From the NCBI GenBank assembly GCA_020249265.1, contig JADCGA010000001.1, forward strand, positions 62,001 through 126,000: a DNA stretch of 64,000 bases, in the 5' to 3' direction. The notes under the pieces were generated by a model. The model was not told the origin of the DNA. It did no database searches and saw only the letters and a program-made list of their open reading frames with translations. This stretch comes from Roseomonas sp. GTDB lineage: Bacteria; Pseudomonadota; Alphaproteobacteria; Acetobacterales; Acetobacteraceae. Shown in pieces: positions 52,402 to 61,263 of this stretch (its first letter is position 1; every line of letters begins with the position of its first letter). The position numbers and the translations under genes are program-made.

Positions 52402-53310
52402 ATGCTGAGCGAACCCGGCCATTACGACTATATGCCCTGGCGCAGGCGCCCCAGGATCACCTGGCCCAATGGTGCACGCATCGCTTTTTGGGCGGCACCC
52501 AATATTGAGCATTATGAACTTGACCCGCCACCTAACGCACGGCGCATGCCATGGACCAGGCCGCAGCCCGATGTGCTCGGCTATTCCTGGCGCGACTATG
52601 GCAATCGCGTCGGCTTTTGGCGCATGGCCAATGTCATGGCGCGGCACGGCGTGCGGGGTAGTGTTTCGCTCAATGTCGCAGTCTGTGATCATTATCCGGA
52701 GATCATCGAACGCTGCTGCGAACTCGGCTGGGAATTATTCAGCCACGGCACCTACAACACCCGATATTTCTACGGCATGAATGAGGATCAGCAGCGCGCC
52801 GTCATTCGCGAGAACCGCGAAACCATCAAGCGCGCAAGCGGCCAGGAATTGGATGGCTGGCTGACGCCGGCAATATCAAATGATGAAACTACTCAACATT
52901 TATTGGCGGAAGAAGGCATCAAATACACGCTCGATATGCTGCATGATGACCAACCAACACCGATCAAGGTGCGCAGCGGCCATTTGATCAGCATTCCCTA
53001 TTCGCTTGAAATCAATGACGTTCCGCTGCTGGTCATGCGCAATACGCCGCCCGAGCGTTTCGCCGCCATCTGCAAGGCGCAATTTGATCAGCTTTATGAA
53101 GAAGGCGCGGAGAGCGGAACCGTGATGTGCATGCCGCTCCATCCCTTTCTGATCGGCCAACCGCATCGCATCAATGCGCTGGATGACGTGCTGCGCCATG
53201 TGGTGCGTCGCGATAAGGTCTGGCTTGCCACGGGCCGAGAGATCGCCGCCTGGTACACAGAACATCATTTGGCGGAAGCGCAATCCTGGATCACGGCGGG
53301 GACACCATGA
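52402..53310 (+). CDS. Polysaccharide deacetylase family protein (first of pair)
   Basis: A 302-residue NodB-like/PuuE-like hydrolase. It opens with ITWPNGARIAFWAAPNIEHY and contains GVRGSVSLNVAVCDHYPEII, ELFSHGTYNTRYFYG, and a C-terminal MCMPLHPFLIGQPHRI. Canonical NodB Asp and His-x3-5-His ligands are only partly present (Asn in place of the first Asp, no second His near SHGTYN), so activity on amides is uncertain. Related enzymes include allantoinase PuuE and cyclic-imide hydrolases. Overlaps the second copy by ATGA. No signal peptide, so cytoplasmic. Confidence 0.82.
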   Translation: MLSEPGHYDYMPWRRRPRITWPNGARIAFWAAPNIEHYELDPPPNARRMPWTRPQPDVLGYSWRDYGNRVGFWRMANVMARHGVRGSVSLNVAVCDHYPEIIERCCELGWELFSHGTYNTRYFYGMNEDQQRAVIRENRETIKRASGQELDGWLTPAISNDETTQHLLAEEGIKYTLDMLHDDQPTPIKVRSGHLISIPYSLEINDVPLLVMRNTPPERFAAICKAQFDQLYEEGAESGTVMCMPLHPFLIGQPHRINALDDVLRHVVRRDKVWLATGREIAAWYTEHHLAEAQSWITAGTP

Positions 53311-54242
53311 AGGGCTTGCCTGAAGATTATCTGCACTACCCCGCACGTCGGCGCGGCATGGATCATGAGATCTACCCCTTCCGGGCGCTGCCACAGACGA
53401 AGCCGATCACCTGGCCGAATGGTGCGCGCATCGCGCTTTGCATCACTGTCCATATGGGCCATTTCCCGATGGATATGCCGCTCAAGCCCTTCATCGCGCC
53501 GGGCGGCATGGAACGGCCCTATCCTTCCTATTGGGATTATACGCTGCGCGATTACGGCAATAGGATTGGTGTCTATCGCTTGATGAAGTCGCTTGGCGCG
53601 CGCGGCCTGCCTGCAACAGCCTTGCTCAGTGCCGCGCTTGCCCACCGCTATCCTGTGCTGATGGATGATCTTGCAGCAGCACAATGGGAAATCGCCTGTG
53701 CCGGCTTTGATATGGGCCGGCTGCATCACAGCGGTATACCGCTGGATGAAGAACGCGCCACGGTGCAGCAAGCCGCAGCCCTGCTTCGCGCGCGCTTCGG
53801 TGCTTCGTTGCGCGGCTGGCATTCCCCGGCGCATTCCGAATCAAGCCATACGCTACGCTTGGTTGCCGAAGCCGGCTTCAACTTCACGACCGGCTGGGCG
53901 AATGACGACATGCCCTATGTCATGAACACCGATGCCGGTCAGCTGATCTGCATGCCGCTATCGCAGGATTTGTCGGATCAACGCATGCTGCATCAGCAGC
54001 ATTTGCCGACCGAGGATTTCACCAATGCCATCCTGACGGCGCACGCAACCTTGGATCGGGAAGCAGAGGCTACCAACGGCGGGCGCATTCTGGTGGTGCC
54101 CGTCACGCCATGGCTGATGGGCGTGCCGCATCGTATCCGCGCCTTCAATGCCATGCTGGATGGCGTTATGGCGCGCTGCAATATCTGGCCCGCCACCATG
54201 GGCCAGATCGCGGAGCACTGGCGCACGCAAAACCAAATCTAA
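53307..54242 (+). CDS. Polysaccharide deacetylase family protein (second of pair)
   Basis: A 311-residue paralogue of the preceding gene. It starts GLPEDYLHYPARRRGMDHEI and has ITWPNGARIALCITVHMGHF, IACAGFDMGRLHHSG and VVPVTPWLMGVPHRIRA. The residue pattern at the metal site again departs from NodB (FDMGRLHH in place of HxxxxH). The pair may form a heteromeric enzyme or act on related substrates. The tail overlaps the opposite panE-like gene by 4 bp. Substrate unknown; a small amide or imide in the cytoplasm is the inference. Confidence 0.82.
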   Translation: MKGLPEDYLHYPARRRGMDHEIYPFRALPQTKPITWPNGARIALCITVHMGHFPMDMPLKPFIAPGGMERPYPSYWDYTLRDYGNRIGVYRLMKSLGARGLPATALLSAALAHRYPVLMDDLAAAQWEIACAGFDMGRLHHSGIPLDEERATVQQAAALLRARFGASLRGWHSPAHSESSHTLRLVAEAGFNFTTGWANDDMPYVMNTDAGQLICMPLSQDLSDQRMLHQQHLPTEDFTNAILTAHATLDREAEATNGGRILVVPVTPWLMGVPHRIRAFNAMLDGVMARCNIWPATMGQIAEHWRTQNQI

Positions 54243-55168
54243 CCCTTGGGCGCGCCCATGGCGTAGGGCTTCAGCGCCGCATTGATCATGGCATGGGTTG
54301 GTGTTGGCACACCAAGCGCACGGCCAAGGGCCACAACCTTGCCCGACAGCCAGGGCAATTCAATCCGATTGCCCCGGATCAAATCGACCGCCATGGAAGC
54401 GCGCATCCCTGCCGGCGCGCCCATGGTGAATTTCATGCTGCGGTCGAGCACATCATCAGGCAACCAAATTCCCTTGGCGTGGGCGAGGGCGATCACCTCC
54501 TCAAATCCCGCACGGAAATAGGGCGCAATATCGGGATCATCGCGCAATTCACCAAGCGGGCGGCGCGTCAGCGCAGTCATGCCGGAATTCGTCGCCAAGA
54601 TAATGAATTTCAGCCAAAGCTCAGTCAGAATGCGCTCGCTCAGCGTCGCGTCAAATCCGGCGCGCTGGCACCATTCCAAGAAATTCTTGCCGCGGGTCGA
54701 AATACCGCCATCAAGCTCACCGAAGGCAAGCCGCATGAAGGTCCCGGTCTGGCGAATGACACCTGGCGCATCAATGGTGGCGCTGATTTGCGCGACACCA
54801 CCCATGACCGCTTGCGCGCCCAGAATGGGGATCAGTCTTTCGCTCGCATCAATGCCATTCTGCAACGGCAGCACGGCTGTAGTGGGGCCAACCAGGGGAC
54901 GAATGGCCTCACCGGCGGCCTCCACATCCCAAAGCTTCACGCAGAACATCACCAGATCCACTGTCCCGATGCTGGCCGGATCATCGGTGGCCTTGGTCGG
55001 CACTACATGGGTTTCGCCCCGCCCACCCGTGATGCGCAAACCGTCACGCTGCATCGCTGCCAGATGCGCCCCACGGGCGATGAAGGTCACATCCGCGCCC
55101 GCCTTGGCCAAGGCTGCGCCAAAACCACCGCCAACCCCACCTGTTCCCATGACTGCAATGCGCATCAC
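54239..55168 (-). CDS. 2-dehydropantoate 2-reductase-like protein (ketopantoate reductase family)
   Basis: A 309-residue NADPH-dependent reductase of the ApbA/PanE family. The N-terminal Rossmann motif is AVMGTGGVGGGFGAALAKAG; the linker and C-terminal domain contain LPLQNGIDASERLI, ELWLKFIILATNSGMTALTR, and the Lys-binding region near SMAVDLIRGNRIELPWLSG. Length fits. Because eutBC and deacetylase genes surround it and no other pan genes are near, it may be a catabolic paralogue rather than the pantothenate enzyme, so no symbol is given. Starts from an ATG at 55168 divergent to eutB with 137 bp between. Confidence 0.87.
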   Translation of the reverse strand: MMRIAVMGTGGVGGGFGAALAKAGADVTFIARGAHLAAMQRDGLRITGGRGETHVVPTKATDDPASIGTVDLVMFCVKLWDVEAAGEAIRPLVGPTTAVLPLQNGIDASERLIPILGAQAVMGGVAQISATIDAPGVIRQTGTFMRLAFGELDGGISTRGKNFLEWCQRAGFDATLSERILTELWLKFIILATNSGMTALTRRPLGELRDDPDIAPYFRAGFEEVIALAHAKGIWLPDDVLDRSMKFTMGAPAGMRASMAVDLIRGNRIELPWLSGKVVALGRALGVPTPTHAMINAALKPYAMGAPKG

Positions 55169-55305
55169 CCATCTCCTGCTTTCACGGCTATGCTATCCCC
55201 ATGCCTTCCGCCTGTCATGCTGGCTGGCCGATGCGCATTAAGTCTCGAATCCCGCGCGGCTTCCTGCCATAATGAGTCAACATCATCCGCCACGGTAGAA
55301 GCAGC

Positions 55306-56676
55306 ATGGCCTTCGCACAGACCATCGGCACAACGCGTTATGCCTTTCCTGATCTAAAGACATTGCTGACGCGGGCTACCCCCTTCCGGTCCGGTGATGC
55401 GCTGGCCGGCGTGGCCGCCGAAACGGCTGAGGAACGGGTCGCCGCGCAGCGCGCTTTGGCGGATGTGCCGGTCCGGCATTTCCTGTCTGAAAGCGTGATC
55501 CCGTATGAGATGGATGAGGTCACGCGGCTCATCCAAGACACCCACGACAAGGCGGCCTTCGCGCCGATCAGTAGCCTGACGATCGGCGGCTTGCGTGATT
55601 GGTTGCTTTCTGATGCTACCGATAGTGCAACACTCGCTGCCTTGGCGCCGGGGCTGACGCCGGAAATGGTTGCGGCAACGTCCAAGATCATGCGCGCGGC
55701 AGACCTGATTACGGTCGCGGCAAAATGCGTCAATGTCACGCGTTTTCGCAATTCCATTGGCTTGCCTGGACGGCTTTCGATCCGCCTGCAACCGAATCAC
55801 CCAACCGATGATCCACGTGGCATCGCCGCCGCCACCTTGGATGGGCTTTTGCTCGGCGCCGGTGACGCGGTGATTGGCGTCAATCCCGCAACCGATAATG
55901 TTGAAGCGGTGCTGCGCATTCTGGATATGCTGGATCGGCTGCGCCTCGCTTACGATATTCCAACGCAAAGCTGTGTGCTGGCGCATGTCACCACCACCAT
56001 GCGAGCCATGGATATCGGTGCGCCGGTTGATCTGGTGTTTCAATCCATCGGCGGTACGGAAGGCGTCAATCGTTCCTTTGGCGTTGACCTGGCGCTGCTG
56101 GGCGAAGCGCATGAACAGGCGCTGTCGCTCAAGCGCGGCAGCCTTGGGCAGAATGTCATGTATTTCGAAACCGGCCAGGGCAGCGCATTGAGTGCGGATC
56201 AGCATCACGGTGTGGATCAGCAAACCCTGGAAGCGCGCGCCTATGCGGTGGCACGACGCTTTTCGCCGCTGCTAGTGAATTCCGTGGTAGGCTTCATCGG
56301 TCCGGAATATTTGTTTGACGGTAAGCAAATTCTGCGTGCAGGGTTGGAAGATCATTTCTGCGGCAAGCTGCTTGGCCTGCCGATGGGGGTTGATGTTTGC
56401 TACACCAACCACGCGGAAGCGGATCAGGATGATATGGATGCGCTGCTGACTTGCCTTGCTGCTGCGGGTGTGACTTACGTCATGGGTGTGCCGGGTGCGG
56501 ATGATGTCATGCTCGCTTATCAATCCACCTCCTTCCATGATGGGCTTTATGCGCGCGCCGCACTCGGCAAGCGCCCTGCGCCGGAATTCGAGGATTGGCT
56601 GAACCGCATGGGCATTGGCAGCACGACAGAAGCGATCCCAGCGCGCCTATCACCCGCGCTGATTGGGCTTGGATGA
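55306..56676 (+). CDS. eutB: Ethanolamine ammonia-lyase large subunit
   Basis: A 456-residue adenosylcobalamin enzyme subunit that holds the active site for ethanolamine conversion to acetaldehyde and ammonia. Landmarks are SRLSIRLQPNHPTDD-like (GRLSIRLQPNHPTDDPRG), VIGVNPATDNVEAVLRILDM, FQSIGGTEGVNRSFG, FETGQGSALSADQHHGVDQQ and GLPMGVDVCYTNHAEADQDD. The ATGA overlap with eutC ensures balanced subunits. There is no microcompartment shell gene and no eutA reactivase or riboswitch in sight, indicating the simple soluble ethanolamine pathway. Confidence 0.96.
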   Translation: MAFAQTIGTTRYAFPDLKTLLTRATPFRSGDALAGVAAETAEERVAAQRALADVPVRHFLSESVIPYEMDEVTRLIQDTHDKAAFAPISSLTIGGLRDWLLSDATDSATLAALAPGLTPEMVAATSKIMRAADLITVAAKCVNVTRFRNSIGLPGRLSIRLQPNHPTDDPRGIAAATLDGLLLGAGDAVIGVNPATDNVEAVLRILDMLDRLRLAYDIPTQSCVLAHVTTTMRAMDIGAPVDLVFQSIGGTEGVNRSFGVDLALLGEAHEQALSLKRGSLGQNVMYFETGQGSALSADQHHGVDQQTLEARAYAVARRFSPLLVNSVVGFIGPEYLFDGKQILRAGLEDHFCGKLLGLPMGVDVCYTNHAEADQDDMDALLTCLAAAGVTYVMGVPGADDVMLAYQSTSFHDGLYARAALGKRPAPEFEDWLNRMGIGSTTEAIPARLSPALIGLG

Positions 56677-57407
56677 GCCCGCCCGTCAAATGGCGCGATC
56701 TGCGCCGCTTCACCGATGCACGCGTGGCACTGGGGCGCGTTGGCAACGCACTACCCACAGCCGCACATCTGGATTTTCAGGAAGCGCATGCGCGGGCGCG
56801 CGATGCTGTCTGGTCTCGCCTGGATATGACCCAACTGGAAGCGGCGCTTGCGCCACTCGGCCTGCCCTTGCAACGCGTGACAAGCCAAGCGGAAGAACGA
56901 CGACGTTATCTGCTGCGCCCTGATCTTGGTCGCCGGCTGCCGGAAGGCACTGTTCTGCCAAAGGCACCAGGCAGCATTGCGCTGGTGATCGCGGATGGGC
57001 TTTGCGCGAGTGGCGTACAGCAACAAGCACCCGCATTGCTCAGCGTATTGGTACCGGCACTGAGCAAGGCGGGCTTTACGCCTAGCCCCATCATCATTGC
57101 CGAACAGGCGCGCGTCGCCCTTGGTGATGATGTCGCGGAAGCGATGGAAGCCGCAGCGGTTGTGGTGCTAATCGGCGAAAGACCCGGGCTTTCCGCGACC
57201 GACAGCATGGGGCTTTATATCACCTGGGCGGCACGGCGCGGCAGCAATGACGCCATGCGCAACTGCATCAGCAATATCCGCCCGGGCGGGCTCAGCGCTG
57301 ATGTAGCCGCCGCCAAGGCGCTGTGGCTATTGGCCGAAGCACGCAAGCTTGGCGCCACGGGCGTGGCGCTCAAGGATGAAATGCCAAGCCATTATCGGCT
57401 GACGTAA
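56673..57407 (+). CDS. eutC: Ethanolamine ammonia-lyase small subunit
   Basis: A 244-residue small subunit that binds B12 with EutB. Landmarks are TDARVALGRVGNALPTAAHL, FQEAHARARDAVW, LVIADGLCASGVQQQAPAL, and VVVLIGERPGLSATDSMGLY. The ATG at 56673 overlaps the eutB stop; the earlier frame start at 56595 lies within eutB and is discarded. The stop is 12 bp from the convergent amidohydrolase gene. Length is slightly below E. coli EutC (~295), as in other soluble versions. Confidence 0.95.
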   Translation: MSPPVKWRDLRRFTDARVALGRVGNALPTAAHLDFQEAHARARDAVWSRLDMTQLEAALAPLGLPLQRVTSQAEERRRYLLRPDLGRRLPEGTVLPKAPGSIALVIADGLCASGVQQQAPALLSVLVPALSKAGFTPSPIIIAEQARVALGDDVAEAMEAAAVVVLIGERPGLSATDSMGLYITWAARRGSNDAMRNCISNIRPGGLSADVAAAKALWLLAEARKLGATGVALKDEMPSHYRLT

Positions 57408-57419
57408 AGGGCCAGCGCG

Positions 57420-59138
57420 TCAGCTTGTCGCGCGCAGCAACTTGCCCGGCAGCGCGCCCGTATCATGGCCCGCTTCGCGAATGGGCTTGCCGGCAACCAG
57501 CGTCATGTCATAGCCATCAACGCGCTGCACCAAACGCCGCCCACCCGCTGGCAGATCATAGATCATCTCAGGGTGATACAGACGCAGCGCATCGAAATGG
57601 ATGATGTTCACATCGGCCATCGCACCGGGCCCCAGCCGGCCACGATCCTTAAGGCCGAAGAAATCCGCTGTCTCACTGGTTTGGCGCTTCACCACGAATT
57701 CCAAGGGCAGGCCCTCGCCGCGCTTCCGATCGCGCGCCCAATGCGTCAGCATAAAGCTTGGTGTCGAAGCATCGCAAATCACGCCGCAATGCGCCCCACC
57801 ATCGGAAAGGCCAAGCACGGTCGCCTTATCCATGTTCATTTCACGCACGACAGAAAGATCACCCGTCACATAATTCGTAACCGGGAAATACAGCATCCGC
57901 CCGCCATCAGCACCAATCAGGAACTCATAGCAATAAGAGGCGGGATCCTGGCCCGCCTTGGCGGCGAGGGCGGCAATGCTGCGCTCCCGCGGCGGTTCAT
58001 AATCCGGCGGATCGCCCAATTCGAACATATTGTCCCAACGCGTCGCGATTTGGCGCGACAATGGCGGCAGCACATCCAGCAACCGCTTCGATGCTTCTTC
58101 GGAAAGGATTTTGCGACGCGTTTCCGGGTCTCGCAGCCGCGCCAATTGCTCAGCCGGCGGCAGCCCTGCAAGTGCCGCAAAGCTTTCGCGCAATGCAAAA
58201 GGATTGAGCGACGTGGTCAGCCCCAGAATCAACCCCACCGTGCGGCCCGCAACCTGCGCGGCCAAGCTCAGCCCCTCGGCGCGCGCATCATGCACGCCCT
58301 GCATCAAGCGCTTCCAACGCTGCGGGTCATAGGCGCGATCCGTCAACAGGAACCAAACCGGGCGCTTGGTGGATTTCGCCACTTCTCGCAGCCAGCGGAA
58401 TTCCGCTGCCTCATCCTCAAAATCGCTCAACATACCGAAAGTGCCGCGCCCCGCCTTGCCCATGGCGCGACCAATCGCGAGCAATTCCTCTTCTTCCGCA
58501 TAGCGGCCCGGTACCAGATCACCCGCCAAGGTCTTGTGCTGATCCGTGCGCGATGTGGTGAAGCCGAAGGCGCCGGATTCCAGCGCTTCCTGCGTCAGTC
58601 GCGCCATGGCTTCAATATCATCGCCAGTCGCGTTTTCGCGATTCAATCCGCGGTCACCCATCACGTAAACGCGCAAGGGATGATGCGCGAGCTGCGCGCC
58701 GATATTCAGCGTGCGCGGCATGGCTTCCAAAGCATCGAGATATTCAGGGAAGCTTTCCCAATTCCATTTCAGCCCTTCGGTCAGTGTAATGCCAGGGATG
58801 TCTTCCACACCTTCCATCAGATCAATCAGCGCCTGATGATGGCTTTTCTGCACAGGCGCAAAGCCAACGCCGCAATTCCCGAAAAGCAAAGTCGTCACGC
58901 CATGCCAGGAAGAAGGTGCGAGCTTTGGGTCCCAAGTGGCCTGGCCATCATAATGCGTATGCACATCCACCCAGCCAGGCGTGACCAGCCGGTCTTCGGC
59001 TGAAACATCGCGCCGCGCCGGCCCGGCCTTGCCGCCCACCTGCGTGATGCGGTCACCATCAATCGCGACATCACCGATGTAACGCGGCGTGCCGAGCCCA
59101 TCCACAATGGTGCCGCCGCGAATCACGATATCATGCAT
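57420..59138 (-). CDS. N-acyl-D-amino-acid deacylase-like amidohydrolase
   Basis: A 572-residue metal-dependent hydrolase of the D-aminoacylase/dihydroorotase superfamily. Landmarks are IVIRGGTIVDGLGTPRYIGD, VTPGWVDVHTHYDGQATWDP (metal-binding HxH), HGVTTLLFGNCGVGFAPVQ, FTTSRTDQHKT, and LGLSDGGAHCGVICDASTPS, RQTSETADFFGLKDRGRLGP. Typical substrates are N-acyl-D-amino acids or related amides. The ATG at 59138 follows GGATGGAGAA; longer frames from 59234 run into the divergent promoter region. Divergent from the decarboxylase-like gene. Confidence 0.88.
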   Translation of the reverse strand: MHDIVIRGGTIVDGLGTPRYIGDVAIDGDRITQVGGKAGPARRDVSAEDRLVTPGWVDVHTHYDGQATWDPKLAPSSWHGVTTLLFGNCGVGFAPVQKSHHQALIDLMEGVEDIPGITLTEGLKWNWESFPEYLDALEAMPRTLNIGAQLAHHPLRVYVMGDRGLNRENATGDDIEAMARLTQEALESGAFGFTTSRTDQHKTLAGDLVPGRYAEEEELLAIGRAMGKAGRGTFGMLSDFEDEAAEFRWLREVAKSTKRPVWFLLTDRAYDPQRWKRLMQGVHDARAEGLSLAAQVAGRTVGLILGLTTSLNPFALRESFAALAGLPPAEQLARLRDPETRRKILSEEASKRLLDVLPPLSRQIATRWDNMFELGDPPDYEPPRERSIAALAAKAGQDPASYCYEFLIGADGGRMLYFPVTNYVTGDLSVVREMNMDKATVLGLSDGGAHCGVICDASTPSFMLTHWARDRKRGEGLPLEFVVKRQTSETADFFGLKDRGRLGPGAMADVNIIHFDALRLYHPEMIYDLPAGGRRLVQRVDGYDMTLVAGKPIREAGHDTGALPGKLLRATS

Positions 59139-59326
59139 GGTGCTTCTCCATCCGGCTTGGTGCTGGCCAGGAATGCCCTGGGGACGCCGTTCTAAGCGCT
59201 TAGGGTAACCAAAGCCCCCCGCCCCGGCAAGCATGCGCTGGCTTGCCCGCCCCTCTGGCGCTGTCTAGCCTGACCTATCCGCCGGGGCGCGCCGCTTTCG
59301 GCACCCACGAACACAAGGAAACCCAC

Positions 59327-59902
59327 ATGAGCACGCCCAAGAAACAGCGCTTCCCCGAATTGGCACCCGAGAGCATGAGCGCGGAGCAGCGCGCCGCAGC
59401 CGAGGGCATCATCAAAGGCCCGCGCGGCGGCCTGCGTGGCCCCTTCAATGCCTGGCTCCGCAGCCCGGTTTTTGCCGATAGAATGCAGAAGGTTGGCGAA
59501 TATCTGCGCTTCAACAGCTCTATCCCCGCAGATTTGAATGAATTCGCCATTCTGGTCACGGCGCGGGTCTGGACCAGCCAATATGAATGGTATGCGCATC
59601 ACGCTATGGCGATGAAGGCCGGCTTGCCGCCTGCAATTGCTGCTGACCTTGCCGAAGGTCGCCGCCCCGCGGGCATGACGGAAGATCAGCGCCTGGTCTA
59701 TGAATTCTGCACAGAACTGCACCGGGACCATGGCGTATCAGACGCCACCTTTGCAGCCACTGCCGCGCGCTTCGGTGAACAGGGTGTGGTGGATTTGATT
59801 GCGGTGAGTGGCTATTACGTCACCGTATCAATGACATTGAATGTGGCGGAGGTACAAATCCCGCCGGAGGCAACGCCGCTGCCGCCACTGCCGAAAGCAT
59901 AG
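59327..59902 (+). CDS. Carboxymuconolactone decarboxylase family protein
   Basis: A 191-residue AhpD/CMD-like helical protein. It contains GPRGGLRGPFNAWLRSPVFA, FAILVTARVWTSQYEWYAHH and GVVDLIAVSGYYVTVSMTLN. The Cys pair of peroxidase-type AhpD (CxxC) is not present; the WTSQYEW-AHH pattern matches the decarboxylase-like group without Cys. Function in aromatic or amide metabolism is possible but unproved. The ATG at 59327 is preceded by AAGGAAA. A GC-rich hairpin follows. Confidence 0.86.
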   Translation: MSTPKKQRFPELAPESMSAEQRAAAEGIIKGPRGGLRGPFNAWLRSPVFADRMQKVGEYLRFNSSIPADLNEFAILVTARVWTSQYEWYAHHAMAMKAGLPPAIAADLAEGRRPAGMTEDQRLVYEFCTELHRDHGVSDATFAATAARFGEQGVVDLIAVSGYYVTVSMTLNVAEVQIPPEATPLPPLPKA

Positions 59903-59910
59903 GAAAGCGA

Positions 59911-59933
59911 TGGGGCGGCGCGCGGCCGCCCCA
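59911..59933. terminator. Hairpin between convergent genes
   Basis: TGGGGCGGC pairs perfectly with GCCGCCCCA around a GCGCG loop. It lies between the stop of the CMD-like gene and the stop of the convergent binding-protein gene. No T run on either side, so its strength is uncertain. Confidence 0.55.
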
Positions 59934-59944
59934 CCAAATCAGGA

Positions 59945-61180
59945 TCAGCTACGGACGAAAGCGCAGCCACCATCTGCAATGGAACGGAAGGCCTCATCGG
60001 CCGGCGTTGTTTGCAGCAGCTTATAATAGTCAAAAGGCCCGCGGCTTTCCTCGGGCTTCTTCACCTCGAACAAATAGGCGGGGTGGATCTTCCGCCCATC
60101 AGCGCGAATTGTGCCGCGGCCAAAGGCGTCATCATCCGTCGGCATTGCCTTCATGCGCTGCACAGTGGCTACACCACTCGCCTTCGCGGCTTGAACGCCG
60201 AGATCAGCAACCGCCTTCAGATAATGTAGCGTGCCAGAATAATCGCCGGCATGGCTCATGCCAACGGCAACCTGACCGGCCACAGCTTGCGCGCGGCGGA
60301 AGAAGGCGCGCGTGCGGTCATTCAAATCCCAATAGAAGGTTTCGGTGCAAACAAGCCCCTGGGCCGTTTGCAGACCAAGCGCATGCACATCCGGCAAGAA
60401 CATAAGCATAGACGCAAGCTTAGTACCGCGCCGCGTAATGCCGAATTCCGCCGCCTGCTTGATACAGTTGATGGTATCCGTCCCGGCATTGGCAAAGCCG
60501 ATCACCTTCGCGCGCGAAGCCTGCGCCTGCAGCAAATAGGATGAGAAATCCGTCGTGCCCGGGAAAGGTGTACGCACGGAACCAACCACGCGCCCCCCTG
60601 CGGCCTGCACGAAAGCCGTAGTATCGCGTTCCAGCGAATGACCAAAGGCGTAATCGGCGGTAACAAAGAACCAGGTATCGCCGCCAGCGCGCACTGTCGC
60701 ACCGCCGGTGGATTTGGCGAGCATGTAAGTGTCATAGGCCCAATGCACAGTATTCGGCGTGCAAGCACGGCCAGTCATATCCGATGTGGCGGTAGAGGTC
60801 GGGATGGTGACCTTGTTCTTCTCACGCGTGAGTTCGGCAACCGCCAGCGCCACTGACGAAGCAGCCAGGCTCAGCGTCATATCCACGCCGTCACGGTCAT
60901 ACCATTGGCGCGCAATATTCAACGCAACATCGGGGCGGTTCTGGTGGTCCGCCACAACGGTTTCCACATTGAATCCGCGCTGGCCGAATTCCTGCACCGC
61001 AAGCCGCGCGCAAGCGACCGTGGTAGGGCCGTTGATGTCGCGGAAAGTGCCGGACATATCGGTCAAGATACCGATTTTGATGGTATTGGCAGCTTGCGCT
61101 TTCGCGCTGCGCCATGGCAGGCCACCAAGGGCTGCTGCACCGCCCGCAGCGGTCAGGACTGAACGTCTTTCAATAGTCAT
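59945..61180 (-). CDS. ABC transporter substrate-binding protein, branched-chain amino acid type
   Basis: A 411-residue periplasmic receptor of the Peripla_BP_6 (LivJ) type. The leader MTIERRSVLTAAGGAAALGG has twin arginines and ends SAKAQA, so export by Tat or Sec is possible. The body has IKIGILTDMSGTFRDINGPT, LAASSVALAVAELTREKNKV, and FFVTADYAFGHSLERDTTAF. Related proteins bind amino acids, amides or aromatic acids; permease and ATPase genes are not in the window. Nearby flavin and dehydrogenase genes suggest a catabolic substrate. Confidence 0.9.
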   Translation of the reverse strand: MTIERRSVLTAAGGAAALGGLPWRSAKAQAANTIKIGILTDMSGTFRDINGPTTVACARLAVQEFGQRGFNVETVVADHQNRPDVALNIARQWYDRDGVDMTLSLAASSVALAVAELTREKNKVTIPTSTATSDMTGRACTPNTVHWAYDTYMLAKSTGGATVRAGGDTWFFVTADYAFGHSLERDTTAFVQAAGGRVVGSVRTPFPGTTDFSSYLLQAQASRAKVIGFANAGTDTINCIKQAAEFGITRRGTKLASMLMFLPDVHALGLQTAQGLVCTETFYWDLNDRTRAFFRRAQAVAGQVAVGMSHAGDYSGTLHYLKAVADLGVQAAKASGVATVQRMKAMPTDDDAFGRGTIRADGRKIHPAYLFEVKKPEESRGPFDYYKLLQTTPADEAFRSIADGGCAFVRS

Positions 61181-61263
61181 GGTATCTCCCTGTGTTTCCC
61201 GGTTGTCTGGATAAGGCTCCCAGAAGCGGCGCTCTTAGCCCAGGCGTGCGGTGAAATCCATGC

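Noticed and set aside
54110-55357. 415-codon frame antisense to the ketopantoate-reductase-like gene
   Set aside because: No recognisable domain and full overlap with a well-supported gene.
57465-59003. 512-codon frame antisense to the D-aminoacylase-like gene
   Set aside because: Long only because of GC-rich codon structure; the opposing gene has complete catalytic motifs.
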